Origin: a virus
Virus record (IMG/VR): IMGVR_UViG_3300027736_000127
Coordinates: 1 to 34,611 of that record
DNA length: 34,611 nucleotides
Reading direction: 5' to 3' (one strand)
Each line of letters begins with the position of its first letter. Positions within the stretch are counted from its first letter, which is position 1. Both the position numbers and the translations under genes were made by a program. Of this stretch, positions 6,974-15,714 are shown piece by piece. The notes below the pieces were generated by a model. That model ran no database searches, had not been told where the DNA came from, and saw only the letters and a list, made by a program, of their open reading frames with translations.

Positions 6974-7101
6974 TTGCGGGCGAACCAACTAGCCACGCGG
7001 TGAACGGGAATAACATGGGCAATAAGATAGCCAACAAAAAAACAAGCAAGCGCCGCCCATACCGAACCAAGTAGACTTTCAATAGTTGCTAATTGCATCA
7101 T
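6970..7101 (-). CDS. Small single-TM protein, holin candidate (43 aa)
   Basis: This short open frame starts at ATG 7101 (a second ATG follows directly) after a good Shine-Dalgarno (TAAGGAAA). It encodes one hydrophobic segment at about residues 12-31 (SVWAALACFFVGYLIAHVIP) and a short basic tail ending SWFARK. It sits between two other membrane genes and overlaps the lipoprotein gene by four bases. Size, single TM and context suggest a holin or holin partner; sequence alone cannot prove this. A 71-aa frame over the same bases (6867-7082) is a shadow. Confidence 0.6.
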   Translation of the reverse strand: MMQLATIESLLGSVWAALACFFVGYLIAHVIPVHRVASWFARK

Positions 7102-7112
7102 TTGTAATTTCC

Positions 7113-7370
7113 TTATTTGAGTAGGTTCATGCGCCGTTCCAGTTCCGTAATCCGTTGCGTAGTCAATTGAAAATTGCCCGCGCTAGTAAGTTGCGCGCGC
7201 ACCAAATCGGACGCTACGCTTTTCAGTTCCGTAATTTGTTGGTCATGGTTTTCTAGTAATTGATCGCGCCTACCTACCGCCATAATGACCGCGCCGATAC
7301 CAATAAGAAGGGCGGCAACTTGTAGCCATGCGGCTACGGTACGGGACATGGTTAAACTAGATTCACTCAT
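7113..7370 (-). CDS. TM plus coiled-coil protein of lysis cluster
   Basis: This 85-aa protein has an N-terminal transmembrane helix (about 12-32, VAAWLQVAALLIGIGAVIMAV) followed by a heptad-patterned helix from about 36 to the end (LLENHDQQITELKSVASDLV .. ITELERRMNLL). The layout fits inner-membrane lysis proteins (an i-spanin or a lysis regulator). The next genes encode a small membrane protein and the spanin-like lipoprotein. The start could also be Met8. I see no specific family signature. Confidence 0.6.
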   Translation of the reverse strand: MSESSLTMSRTVAAWLQVAALLIGIGAVIMAVGRRDQLLENHDQQITELKSVASDLVRAQLTSAGNFQLTTQRITELERRMNLLK

Positions 7371-7424
7371 TAAAAGATGATATTAAAAAAAATAGCCAGC
7401 GCCAAGCGCGGCGCGCAATTACAT

Positions 7425-7961
7425 TTAACTATCTTTTTTTATCACGCTTGCTATCGTATTTGCTACGCCTTTAACCGTATCGACCACGCTAGAAACGCTA
7501 CCCCCTACGCCTTCGGACGCGCCCCACCTAGGCACTTCTAGCGGGCAAGTTGCTTTTGAAAGTTTTACCTTCTCTACCAATTTTGCCCTATCGTTATTGC
7601 CACATCCGCAACGGGAACACCAACCAATTCCTTGTTCATCTTTTTTACCGTTGTATTCAACCGCCCTAAATTCACACCCGCTACATACTTTGAGCCGCTC
7701 GGCTTGCGTTTGTTCATCCGCCGCGCCGCCTACCGCGTTTGCAAATTCGGCGCGGGCATATTGCACCGCTTGCGCAAGTTTGGTTTTGTCTTGCGGGGGA
7801 TGAACTTTACCGCCGTTAGAAAATGAGGGCGGCGGTTGCATTCGCGCCCGCTCAACGGGCGGCAAATTGTAGCCCGTCAATAGGCTAAACCGTTCATGGT
7901 TTAAATCGTGAATCATGTTTTCAATTTGTTCAATACGCTTTTGCGTTTGTTCTTCATTCAT
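7425..7961 (-). CDS. Cys-rich zinc-ribbon-like phage protein
   Basis: This 178-aa protein has three parts. There is a helical N-terminus (about 1-25) and a Pro-rich linker. A central segment has cysteine pairs CSGC (about 93-96) and CSRCGC (about 114-119), then a lone CPLEVPRW (about 138-145), the pattern of a zinc-ribbon family common in phage genomes near tail-tip genes. Its role is not established. The C-terminus is Gly/Ser/Val-rich and helical. It follows the 656-aa cysteine-rich gene and precedes the membrane cluster. No lysozyme, amidase or peptidase motif is visible. Confidence 0.55.
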   Translation of the reverse strand: MNEEQTQKRIEQIENMIHDLNHERFSLLTGYNLPPVERARMQPPPSFSNGGKVHPPQDKTKLAQAVQYARAEFANAVGGAADEQTQAERLKVCSGCEFRAVEYNGKKDEQGIGWCSRCGCGNNDRAKLVEKVKLSKATCPLEVPRWGASEGVGGSVSSVVDTVKGVANTIASVIKKDS

Positions 7962-7989
7962 TTAAGCATTCTCTTGTACTGGCTATTTT

Positions 7990-9960
7990 TTAAATACAAA
8001 GATTATCCGCGCAAGTAAACCCCTTCAACCATTGCCAAGTTACATAATCACCATCGGGGTACGGCAAGTCTAGCAAAACATTAACCGCTTCGGCGCGGGC
8101 TTGGCATTGGGCTTGATCTTTACCGTCCGTACATTCATACAATGAACCATCGCTAAGAACTAAGCAACAAGCGCCCGTGTATTTTATGCATTCGGTTGCG
8201 CAATTAAGCGGCGTTTCCCATTTGATAGTTGCCGCGTCCCATTGATTTAATGCTTTTATTTGCGCATCGGCTATGGTTTGTTGAGCGCGGCATTCGCAAT
8301 AAGTTGCATTTGCGCAATAGTAATTTGTACCCGCTAAATCTTGAATACAACATTTTTTAACGGGCACTTGATTATTTGTATTTACGCAAGATGCACAATT
8401 ATCGGCTTGATTTCCAAAAGTTACTTCTGTAAATATGCATTGCGGGTTAATGTTTGCGGTAATAGCATTTTGCCGCAATAGTTCCGCCCAATATACATAC
8501 CGATCTTCAAACACTTCTACGGTAGTGGCTACGCTTGAGCATTCTAAAACATTACCCGCGGTATCTTTAATACACCACTTTTCCATTGTCACGGTATCGG
8601 GATCAAGCGGGCAATCGCCACAACTATTTTCGGGGGTAATTATGTATTGATAAACATCGGGGTCGGGGGGTTGTTGATCTACAATAGCCGATGCCGCCGC
8701 CCGTGTTATTGAAGCGTAACAAGTTTTAACTGGAGTATTTGGGGTTTGTGTTTTTCCAGTATAAACGCAAAGCCCTACATAAACACTTGTACAACCATCG
8801 CAAGTATAATCGCCGTAATCACCATTCCCTAGCGCCGTCCACCGCGTATATTCCCCATACCATCCGCGCCCCACATTGCAAGTATTGCGCCGCGTTATAC
8901 TGCAAGATTCGCCGCCACCTAATCCACTACTATAAACGCAACACCCCCACGGTTCAGTACACTTTACGCCGTATTCACCTAGCCCGAATCCACAATCACA
9001 ACAATCATTCCAACATTGCGAATATTTTGGTACTTGCGTATTTGGTTTTAAAGCATTGTCCGAACCAACTAAAACAATAGTTTCGCTGGCGGTTTTTTGT
9101 TGGTTTATAGTTTCATCATACGGCGGGGTAAACCCCCAATTTCCCGCGCAAACATTTACTTTCTTTTGGTGGTTTTTGTATTTATATGTATAGGGTTGAA
9201 CCGTTAAATTTCCGCAACTAGCGTTTGTTGATCCAGTACCAGCCACGGAATATTTCCTTGTATGTATATCAATTCTATATCCGTATTCGCCCGAACTTAT
9301 ACTATGTTCATTTGTTTCAACTTGGGAAGTAATATATGCTTGCGCCGCGCCTAGCGTCCATGCCGCGTATTGCGCGCCTACAAAATGGCTTGTACAACCT
9401 AAAAACGGTATATATGCAATTCCCGCATATGTTCCTAGTAAAGTGGCTTCATAGTTTGTTGTACTTTCGTAGTGATAGCAAGTAGGGCATGGATGCTCTA
9501 CGCTACCGCAAAAATAATGTGCAGTTCCGTAAACTATTCCATATATTCGTCCGTATTCTTTAATATTTTCCACTACATAAAAAGACGATTGATCAGTTTC
9601 GGATTTTTTCCATCTACTCTTTCTCCCCGATCCCCCATATGGGTTATATAAATCATGCAAACCACAACCCGCCGCCGACATTTCGGCAAATGATTTATCT
9701 TGACAATGTTTACAAAGCGGCGGCGAAGGTATCCACGGCGCGCTTAGTTCGCAACAAGGTAATTTTGTAGGATTAGCCGCGGTAAATGTAGCAAGTTGCG
9801 CGGGCGTAATATATTGCCCGCCCGTAGCGGTACACATTGCGGCGTTTGCTATCAAACCATAGTTAGTTGCATACGCCCTACCGCAACCGTAGCAACATTC
9901 GCCGCCGTCCGTAGGGGGTGGAGTTACACCGCAACAACATTTTCTATTATTCGGCGGCAT
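7990..9960 (-). CDS. Large cysteine-rich protein, putative tail adhesin
   Basis: This 656-aa protein contains about fifty cysteines, many as CC or CxxC, beginning almost at once (KCCCGVTPPP, ECCYGCGR). The C-terminal third contains related units of roughly 50-90 residues. Each starts with a C/CC + hydrophobic + D motif (KWCIKDTAG near 467, KCCIQDLAG near 552, GACCLVLSDG near 604) and ends with a cysteine after an aromatic-rich helix. No signal peptide is seen. Its place after the tape measure and two tail genes suggests an exposed tail-tip or receptor-binding protein held by disulfides. Function is inferred from position only. Confidence 0.55.
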   Translation of the reverse strand: MPPNNRKCCCGVTPPPTDGGECCYGCGRAYATNYGLIANAAMCTATGGQYITPAQLATFTAANPTKLPCCELSAPWIPSPPLCKHCQDKSFAEMSAAGCGLHDLYNPYGGSGRKSRWKKSETDQSSFYVVENIKEYGRIYGIVYGTAHYFCGSVEHPCPTCYHYESTTNYEATLLGTYAGIAYIPFLGCTSHFVGAQYAAWTLGAAQAYITSQVETNEHSISSGEYGYRIDIHTRKYSVAGTGSTNASCGNLTVQPYTYKYKNHQKKVNVCAGNWGFTPPYDETINQQKTASETIVLVGSDNALKPNTQVPKYSQCWNDCCDCGFGLGEYGVKCTEPWGCCVYSSGLGGGESCSITRRNTCNVGRGWYGEYTRWTALGNGDYGDYTCDGCTSVYVGLCVYTGKTQTPNTPVKTCYASITRAAASAIVDQQPPDPDVYQYIITPENSCGDCPLDPDTVTMEKWCIKDTAGNVLECSSVATTVEVFEDRYVYWAELLRQNAITANINPQCIFTEVTFGNQADNCASCVNTNNQVPVKKCCIQDLAGTNYYCANATYCECRAQQTIADAQIKALNQWDAATIKWETPLNCATECIKYTGACCLVLSDGSLYECTDGKDQAQCQARAEAVNVLLDLPYPDGDYVTWQWLKGFTCADNLCI

Positions 9961-9981
9961 TTTTTTTAGCCAGTCACTTTA

Positions 9982-10542
9982 TTATGCTTCGGGACATACT
10001 CCCACAACTGGATTTACACAACTAAATATATATTGCAAACGCCCGCCGTCCGCGCTTGTTCCCGTTGTTCGGATGGTTTGCATTAACACCGCTTGACCGT
10101 TTGCGATTGGCTTAACTTGAAACCCTACCGCATCTTTAATATCGTTTGTAGTTGTATTTATTTCATACCCGCATTGAAGCGCCGCGGTATTACCTAGTTC
10201 GTTTATATTGATTGCAAAGGTAACGGGTTCGCCCGCCGCGTTTGAACCGCCAAGCGCGCCAAAATTGCCCGCGCTTGTTGGGGCTACCGTGTTTGTAGCG
10301 CCAAGTTGCCGCCTAGCCCATCCATATTTGTAACGCGTAATGAATCCGCCGCTAGTTTGTAGCGCCGCCGATTCTGAAATTATTGCTATAAAAAAATTCG
10401 GTTCAATATCGCGATTAGTAACGCGCGCGTCATTGCTTGTATTTTTTCCTTGCGTAGTTTCTATATATTGAACCGCTTCAATAATGCGTTTCCATACGGC
10501 GGGGGTAAGAGCGCCAATTCCTTTTGAAATTACGGGGTTCAT
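9982..10542 (-). CDS. Putative tail protein (186 aa)
   Basis: I do not recognise the family with certainty. The protein starts with a helix (PAVWKRIIEAVQYIE). It then has a beta-rich region containing FFIAIISESAAL, ITRYKYGWARRQL and EPVTFAININELGN, the sort of pattern seen in uncharacterised tail-associated proteins of environmental phages. Two cysteines lie near the C-terminus (SCVNP, VCPEA). It starts two bases after the previous gene stops and ends 21 bases before the cysteine-rich gene, so it is part of the tail operon. A connector between tail tip and adhesin is one possibility. Confidence 0.5.
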   Translation of the reverse strand: MNPVISKGIGALTPAVWKRIIEAVQYIETTQGKNTSNDARVTNRDIEPNFFIAIISESAALQTSGGFITRYKYGWARRQLGATNTVAPTSAGNFGALGGSNAAGEPVTFAININELGNTAALQCGYEINTTTNDIKDAVGFQVKPIANGQAVLMQTIRTTGTSADGGRLQYIFSCVNPVVGVCPEA

Positions 10543-10544
10543 GG

Positions 10545-11300
10545 TTACGCTATTACGGAAGAAAATTGTACTTTGTTGGGAAACGGTTGAATATTTTTTA
10601 CTTCTTTAGCGGCGTTGTTTAATAACCAAATTCTTGAATCACCTTCTTCGCGCGTTGCTACTTGCCGCATATGAAAAAATCCGTCATATTCATATTTGTA
10701 TTGCACTTCATATAAACCAATTGAAACATATTGCACACTTATACCGCGCATCAAGAGAGAACCAATGCTTGCGCCATTATACGCGTCACTATTTCTTTTT
10801 CCAACCGATGACCATAACGAACTCCAAGGCGGTACGGTATATCTTCTTGTAGTAGAAAAAGTTCCTTGAATACATAATTTAGAAACTGGAACGCCCGCGG
10901 AATCTATTTTACTTCCGCCAATATCGTTTGCATCGGGATCACCCGTACCAAATGAATCTTGCGTTCGCCAACAATCTACATATGTTCCGCCAATTTCACT
11001 ACTGAAAGCGTTAAAATCTTCATCCAGTTCAACGCTTGTATAATTTACTACTACTTGGCAAGCCGTACCGCCCGCGCTTTCAATGCTTGAACTGGAAATA
11101 CTTGTACAAACCGCCGTTGCGCCTTGCGTAGATAATGTACTTGATCCCACGGTTTCACCGCCCGTAGTTAAACTATTGAACGGGCTTACACCGCCCGCGG
11201 CATCAAATACCAAATAGGTTCGTTGTACCGCTAGTTTTCTACTATCTACGCTTGATCCCGTTACCGTCCAAGTTTCCGCCGTTTTGGTTGCCGTAGGCAT
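10545..11300 (-). CDS. Putative tail protein (251 aa)
   Basis: This is an unknown protein directly after the tape measure, with start and stop codons overlapping (TAATG). It is Ser/Thr/Gly-rich and beta-rich with scattered cysteines (C65, C82, C109, C142), and contains VSIGLYEVQYKYEYDGFFHM and VATREEGDSRIWLLNN near the C-terminus. Its position is where distal tail or baseplate-hub genes usually lie. I see no clear Dit or Tal signature, so the role is inferred from order. Confidence 0.5.
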   Translation of the reverse strand: MPTATKTAETWTVTGSSVDSRKLAVQRTYLVFDAAGGVSPFNSLTTGGETVGSSTLSTQGATAVCTSISSSSIESAGGTACQVVVNYTSVELDEDFNAFSSEIGGTYVDCWRTQDSFGTGDPDANDIGGSKIDSAGVPVSKLCIQGTFSTTRRYTVPPWSSLWSSVGKRNSDAYNGASIGSLLMRGISVQYVSIGLYEVQYKYEYDGFFHMRQVATREEGDSRIWLLNNAAKEVKNIQPFPNKVQFSSVIA

Positions 11301-14122
11301 TACGCTAAGATTCCTTCCGTGTTGCTGGCTATTTTTTGCAACAATTTAATTTGCGTTTCCAGTTGTGGATCAAATTTATTTTCGCCGCCCTCATTCACCG
11401 CGGCGGCTTTCATTGCATCTAAACCCGTACCGCTATCACCGCCCGCGGTAGCGGGAACGGTAGCCGCCGCCATTGTTTCAAGCGCCCGCGTTTGGCGCTC
11501 ATTTTCCGCAAGAATTTTTTCATTCACGCCGCCCATAAATTTAAATTCACCAAACGCCGTACCAATTGAGTCTACTGAATCTACCGCTTGAGCCGTATCA
11601 GTTTTATCTTTTTCCGCCTTGGCGGTTTTTTCCTTTTCGGGGTTCAGCGCGTCAAGCGCCTTTTGTAGTCGGTCAAATTCTTCTAATTGCTTTGGGTCGG
11701 TAACGCCTTTGGCAAATTCCTTACGGGCAAATGCTTTATCACCTAGCGTTTTTTTCTCTAGTTCCGTAGTCATTGATTCAATGGTTTTAATAGAATCTTC
11801 TTGTTGCGCCTTTAGTTTATTTTGTGCGGCTATTGAATTTTCCATTTTTAAAGCATTGGCTACGGCGTTATCTAAATCCGTCCCAAGTTTACCCGCCGCC
11901 TTAGCCATAGCGCGTAATTGATCTTCACGGCTAGTAGTTGTTTTGGCTAGTTCTTCATTCAATCCAGCGGTAAAATCTGTCCAGTCACCTATACCTTTTG
12001 ATTCGGCGCTAATCTTTTCCATTTGTTTGGCGTTTTCTGTAAGTGTGGCTACCGCGCGTTCATCAAATCCAGCCGCTACCGCCATCGCCGTAGCGTATCC
12101 AACCGCGCCCAACTTCATCTTCTCCAGTTCGGCGCTTGATTCTTTTAGCGCCTTGTTTGAATCGGCTACCGCTTGCTTTTGTTCCATTTCGGTATTTATC
12201 TTTTTGATTTCGGCAATAGCGGCGGATACATCTACGCCCTTCGCTATTTTATTTATGCGGTTTATTTGTTGCTCAAATTCAGAAGCGCCAATGTTTGCTA
12301 ACTTCTCGCGCATATTCGCCATTTCTTTATCTACGCTTTCAAGTATTTTAGTTTTGCCCTTATCTACCTTTGGCGCGGGCGGCGTTGCAACCGCGGGCGG
12401 CGTTGTAGGTACTGGCGCTTTTTTTACTTTCTTTTCGGCATCTACTATGCCCGTGGCTACCACGGCTTCACCTACATCTTTTATAGCGCCCTTGGCTAGT
12501 TCAGCGGCTAGCGCGCGCGCGCTTTTGGTTGCATCATCTAGCCCCTTACTTAAATCACCGCCAAGCCCCGTTAGTTTATTAAATGCCCAAACCAACCAAT
12601 TAGCCGAATCCATCAAGTTAGCAAATCCAGTTACAAGCAATGCAAGCGCGCCGCCAACAATCGCTTGAAGCAAATTAAATACAACTTGAATAGCCCTACC
12701 AATTACATAGAATATTTCGGCTATTACTTTGCATACATCCGCAACGGCGGTTAAAGAACCTAGTAGTTCCGAATTGTCGGTAGTTGACATATCAAAAATG
12801 GCTTTTGAAACATCATCTATGAACGGCGCAAATTCGGCGGCGAAAATCATACCTAGATTTTCTACGCTTCGCATCATGGCATCAAATTTATCATTCGACG
12901 CGGCTAACTTTTGAACCATTCCTTCGGGTAATTCTAGTTTGGTTGCAAACCCGCTTGCTTCGGCTAGTGCTTCACTTGTTGCGTTTACCGCGGCAAGTAG
13001 ACTTCCGCCGCCCTTGCCAAAATTATCGCGTAGCGCGTCGATCTTTTCACTTTGCGTTCCTAGCCCGCGTATCTTTTCCAGCATCATATTAAACGCTTCA
13101 TTGGGCGGAACTTCCGCAAGCGCCGCCGCGCTCAATCCCAATTTATCAAAGTTCGCGGTATCGCCCGAATCAATAGCGTTTTGGATTGAAGAACCCATTT
13201 TTACCATTGCGCCTTCAGCGGCTTCAGCGTTCACGCCAAGTATGCCCATCAAATCTCTTTGGTGCTGGAGTGCCGTAGCACTCATTCCAAGCGCGCTTGC
13301 TTGATCGGCTAACGCGTCCGCGCTTCTCATCATGCCAATAGTTAAAGCCGTAGCGCCCGCCACGGCGGCAAGCGCCGCGCCCGCTATACCCATCATGCCG
13401 CCCGCGCTCAATACGCTCATCGGATTAAATTTTTCAAGCCCCTTTGTTGCATCGCCAATTTTGCCTTTAAGCGCCGCCACCGCATCGCTAGATTTTTTGG
13501 CGCTTGCATCAATTGGTGAAAGTTTAATAGCGCCGCCCTTGGTAAATGTAGCGCCGCGGTCGGCTAGCCCGCTTGCAAATCTTGGGGCGCTAGCCGCGCG
13601 CGCATCTTGCGCCGCTTGCATTTTGTTCTTGCTTGCTTCAAGCCCGCCTAATTTCTTTTGCGCGGATTCAATTGCTTTAGGGGATGATTTAAATCTTGTA
13701 TTTACATTTTCGCTTGCCATAGCCGCAACCTTGGCGCGCGCTACCGCCGCCTTTGCGCCAATTGCATCTATACCCTTTTGTGAATCCTTTAATGAATCTT
13801 GAAACTTATTAAATTTTTTGGAATCGGCTAGCAACGCCGCGGCGCTGGCGGCTTTTTTTCCTTCATCGGCTAACTTGCTTTCCATTTTGGCTATGCCATC
13901 TAGCGCCTTCTTCATACCCTCGGAATCACCGCCGATTTTTTTAAATAAAGAACCTATTGCCGTTAGCCCCGTAACCATGCCCGCGCCAAAAGTAGTTTTA
14001 CTTAGGCTTCCTTTAATTTCATTATTGAAATTGCCAACGCTTTTTTTGGCATCGGCTAAACCCTTTTGTAGTCCCGCCGTTGAAGCGCCAACATTTACAA
14101 AAAGATTACCGATAGTTGCCAT
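11300..14122 (-). CDS. Tail tape measure protein
   Basis: This 940-aa protein is the longest gene in the window and lies directly after the chaperone pair, as tape measure genes do. The N-terminus (NLFVNVGASTAGLQKGL) is typical of the family. Long Ala/Lys-rich helical stretches with heptads fill about 30-240 and 590-830. Hydrophobic segments occur at about 233-268 (Gly/Ala-rich) and 465-500 (FYVIGRAIQVVFNLLQAIVGG), the usual membrane-active centre. A Pro/Lys linker near 565-585 contains the scattered A-tract motif as KKAPVPTTPP. I see no lytic transglycosylase or peptidase motif. Its length should set the tail length. Confidence 0.92.
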   Translation of the reverse strand: MATIGNLFVNVGASTAGLQKGLADAKKSVGNFNNEIKGSLSKTTFGAGMVTGLTAIGSLFKKIGGDSEGMKKALDGIAKMESKLADEGKKAASAAALLADSKKFNKFQDSLKDSQKGIDAIGAKAAVARAKVAAMASENVNTRFKSSPKAIESAQKKLGGLEASKNKMQAAQDARAASAPRFASGLADRGATFTKGGAIKLSPIDASAKKSSDAVAALKGKIGDATKGLEKFNPMSVLSAGGMMGIAGAALAAVAGATALTIGMMRSADALADQASALGMSATALQHQRDLMGILGVNAEAAEGAMVKMGSSIQNAIDSGDTANFDKLGLSAAALAEVPPNEAFNMMLEKIRGLGTQSEKIDALRDNFGKGGGSLLAAVNATSEALAEASGFATKLELPEGMVQKLAASNDKFDAMMRSVENLGMIFAAEFAPFIDDVSKAIFDMSTTDNSELLGSLTAVADVCKVIAEIFYVIGRAIQVVFNLLQAIVGGALALLVTGFANLMDSANWLVWAFNKLTGLGGDLSKGLDDATKSARALAAELAKGAIKDVGEAVVATGIVDAEKKVKKAPVPTTPPAVATPPAPKVDKGKTKILESVDKEMANMREKLANIGASEFEQQINRINKIAKGVDVSAAIAEIKKINTEMEQKQAVADSNKALKESSAELEKMKLGAVGYATAMAVAAGFDERAVATLTENAKQMEKISAESKGIGDWTDFTAGLNEELAKTTTSREDQLRAMAKAAGKLGTDLDNAVANALKMENSIAAQNKLKAQQEDSIKTIESMTTELEKKTLGDKAFARKEFAKGVTDPKQLEEFDRLQKALDALNPEKEKTAKAEKDKTDTAQAVDSVDSIGTAFGEFKFMGGVNEKILAENERQTRALETMAAATVPATAGGDSGTGLDAMKAAAVNEGGENKFDPQLETQIKLLQKIASNTEGILA

Positions 14123-14125
14123 TTG

Positions 14126-14380
14126 TTATTTCTTTAAGTTAGCGTTGTAAGTTCTTGCCCATGCTTCAAATTCTTTTTGCAACCTTGCTTGCTTTTCATC
14201 TTCTGTTTCTTGCGGCATAAACGGCATAAAATCCAACGGCTCGTAGGCTTTCGCGCCTACCTTGCGATTCATGTTCGCGTGTAACGCGCATTGCATCGCC
14301 GCGTTGTAATCGTCACGCCTAGAACCTATCGGTTCGATTGCATCAAATGCTAGCCATTCCGAATACTCAACCGAATCCAT
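14126..14380 (-). CDS. Tail assembly chaperone, T part (downstream frame)
   Basis: This 84-aa frame has the hallmark of the second frame of the tail assembly chaperone. SVEYSEWLAFDAIEPIGSRR (3-22) is followed by an Asn-containing helix (CALHANMNRK) and DFMPF. Its frame is open well upstream of the ATG at 14380 and reads FRLAVALGKTVGELLDG there, a continuation that matches the family. It therefore probably begins in the G gene by a -1 frameshift or at a non-ATG start near 14430. The upstream frame overlaps the last ~38 codons of G. The tape measure starts four bases after its stop. Confidence 0.75.
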   Translation of the reverse strand: MDSVEYSEWLAFDAIEPIGSRRDDYNAAMQCALHANMNRKVGAKAYEPLDFMPFMPQETEDEKQARLQKEFEAWARTYNANLKK

Positions 14381-14457
14381 TCCATCCAGTAATTCACCAA
14401 CTGTTTTACCAAGGGCAACGGCAAGCCGAAAAACAAACCTTCTACCGTTGCCCGAAA

Positions 14458-14814
14458 TTAGGAATTTGCTAACTCGTCCATTTCTGTAGCGCCTAAACCG
14501 CTCAACTTTTGCGCAACTGTAAACAATGCATCTAGCGCGGACGCGGGCAATTCGCCAAGCGCGTCCGTTTCATCATCGGCAAATACGCGCGAAGCATCGG
14601 TAGCCCCGTTACAAATACTGCGTACCAAAAGTTTAGCGCGGATATTGTCCGTATTCATTTCGCGGTTCTTGCCCTTGCCGCTAAAACAAGAATTTTCAAA
14701 CGCGTCCCGTTCCCGCCCCGTAAGAGTACGGACAAAAACGGTTAAACCCTCAACCGTCACGGCTTCAATCTTCAAATTATTTTTTAGCGCCAGTAATTTA
14801 TCACGCGTAGACAT
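14458..14814 (-). CDS. Tail assembly chaperone, G part
   Basis: This 118-aa protein lies between the tail tube and tape measure genes. It starts after a strong Shine-Dalgarno (AAGGAAAT). Its sequence fits the G-type chaperones: a small beta N-terminus (EAVTVEGLTVFVRTLTGRERDAFE, split by one substitution from longer relatives), FADDETDALGELPASALDALF near 80-100, and a final AQKLSGLGATEMDEL. It would coat the tape measure protein during assembly, together with a G-T fusion made by frameshifting. I see no textbook slippery heptamer before the stop. Confidence 0.75.
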   Translation of the reverse strand: MSTRDKLLALKNNLKIEAVTVEGLTVFVRTLTGRERDAFENSCFSGKGKNREMNTDNIRAKLLVRSICNGATDASRVFADDETDALGELPASALDALFTVAQKLSGLGATEMDELANS

Positions 14815-14844
14815 TTTTTATTTCCTTACCGCGGGCGGGTTAGG

Positions 14845-15270
14845 TTAGACCGTAGCAATAGTGATTGCGCCCGTGATGCGTAGGGTATAAGTTGCGGTAA
14901 CTTGTTTGTCAACTTCCGCGCCAATAGATACCTTCACAATGTACGCGTTGAAAGTAAATTTTGGCGAACCCGTAACCGTGCCCATAGACAAAACAAAGGT
15001 AGTCGCGTTTGTGGTTGTTTGTCCACTCTTGGGCATTGCCATATATTCAGCGGTAATGGTTTGGGAAATTACATTTATCGCCAAGGTAACAGTACCCGAC
15101 TCACGCGTTCCCAAAACATAGTTCTTACTTGTATCACCTAGCCCCGTGGTATCGATGGTCGCGGCTTGTATCGAATCCATGCCCGCGCTAGTAATTACCC
15201 CGCGGATTGTATCGACATTGCCGCCCGAAGCGGTCAGAGTTGTACCAACTGGAGAAACTGGAGTAGGCAT
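14845..15270 (-). CDS. Tail tube-like protein, paralogue 2
   Basis: This 141-aa beta-rich protein is of the gpV/tail-tube type. GVITSAGMDSIQAATIDTTGLGDT (near 24-47) leads into NYVLGTRESGTVTLAINV, and the C-terminus DKQVTATYTLRITGAITIATV closes the barrel. It shares the same pattern and a near-identical C-terminal strand with the adjacent 137-aa protein (15289-15702), from which it presumably duplicated. One of the pair is likely the main tube and the other a minor tube or tail-tip adaptor. A good ribosome site (AAGGAAAT) precedes it. Confidence 0.75.
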   Translation of the reverse strand: MPTPVSPVGTTLTASGGNVDTIRGVITSAGMDSIQAATIDTTGLGDTSKNYVLGTRESGTVTLAINVISQTITAEYMAMPKSGQTTTNATTFVLSMGTVTGSPKFTFNAYIVKVSIGAEVDKQVTATYTLRITGAITIATV

Positions 15271-15288
15271 TTTTTATTTCCTTATGTG

Positions 15289-15702
15289 TTATGCGGTTGC
15301 CGCGGACGCAACCGTGATTGCGCCGCTAATTTGAATGGAATAGTTTACGGTAACTTGTTTATCAATTTCAGCGTTGACGGTTGTCTTAACTATGTACCCA
15401 CTAAAACCCCAAGTAGGAACGAAAATAGTTGCCGCGCCGCTACCAAATTGAACTACAAACGAAGTTGTAGTTGAATTGCCGCTAGTCGGTTGAACTACCG
15501 CGGTAGACAAATCGACATTGCAAGAAACATCTACCGTGCCCCCGTCGAAAGTGCCCGTTACAAATTGCTTTTCTGTATCACTCAATCCAGTTACATCTAT
15601 TTCGGCAACGGACGGGCTTATACCGATATTGGTTACCGTGCCCGCGATTGTGCCCGTAGTGAACCTTGATTTATAACTTGAAATACTTGTTCCAGCCGCC
15701 AT
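15289..15702 (-). CDS. Tail tube-like protein, paralogue 1
   Basis: This 137-aa protein is of the same fold as its neighbour. GTVTNIGISPSVAEIDVTGLSDT (near 21-43) is followed by KQFVTGTFDGGTVDVSCNVD and the C-terminal strand DKQVTVNYSIQISGAITVA. It comes first after the tail terminator gene, the standard position for the major tail tube protein. It is therefore my preferred candidate for the tube, with the protein at 14845-15270 as second. AGGATAAA precedes the ATG at 15702. A third related protein lies at 21161-21523. Confidence 0.8.
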   Translation of the reverse strand: MAAGTSISSYKSRFTTGTIAGTVTNIGISPSVAEIDVTGLSDTEKQFVTGTFDGGTVDVSCNVDLSTAVVQPTSGNSTTTSFVVQFGSGAATIFVPTWGFSGYIVKTTVNAEIDKQVTVNYSIQISGAITVASAATA

Positions 15703-15714
15703 TTTATCCTACTT

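Noticed and set aside
6867-7082. 71-codon frame overlapping the membrane cluster
   Set aside because: It overlaps two better-supported frames (the 43-aa gene and the lipoprotein gene), and its second half is a low-complexity Arg/Ala/Met string.
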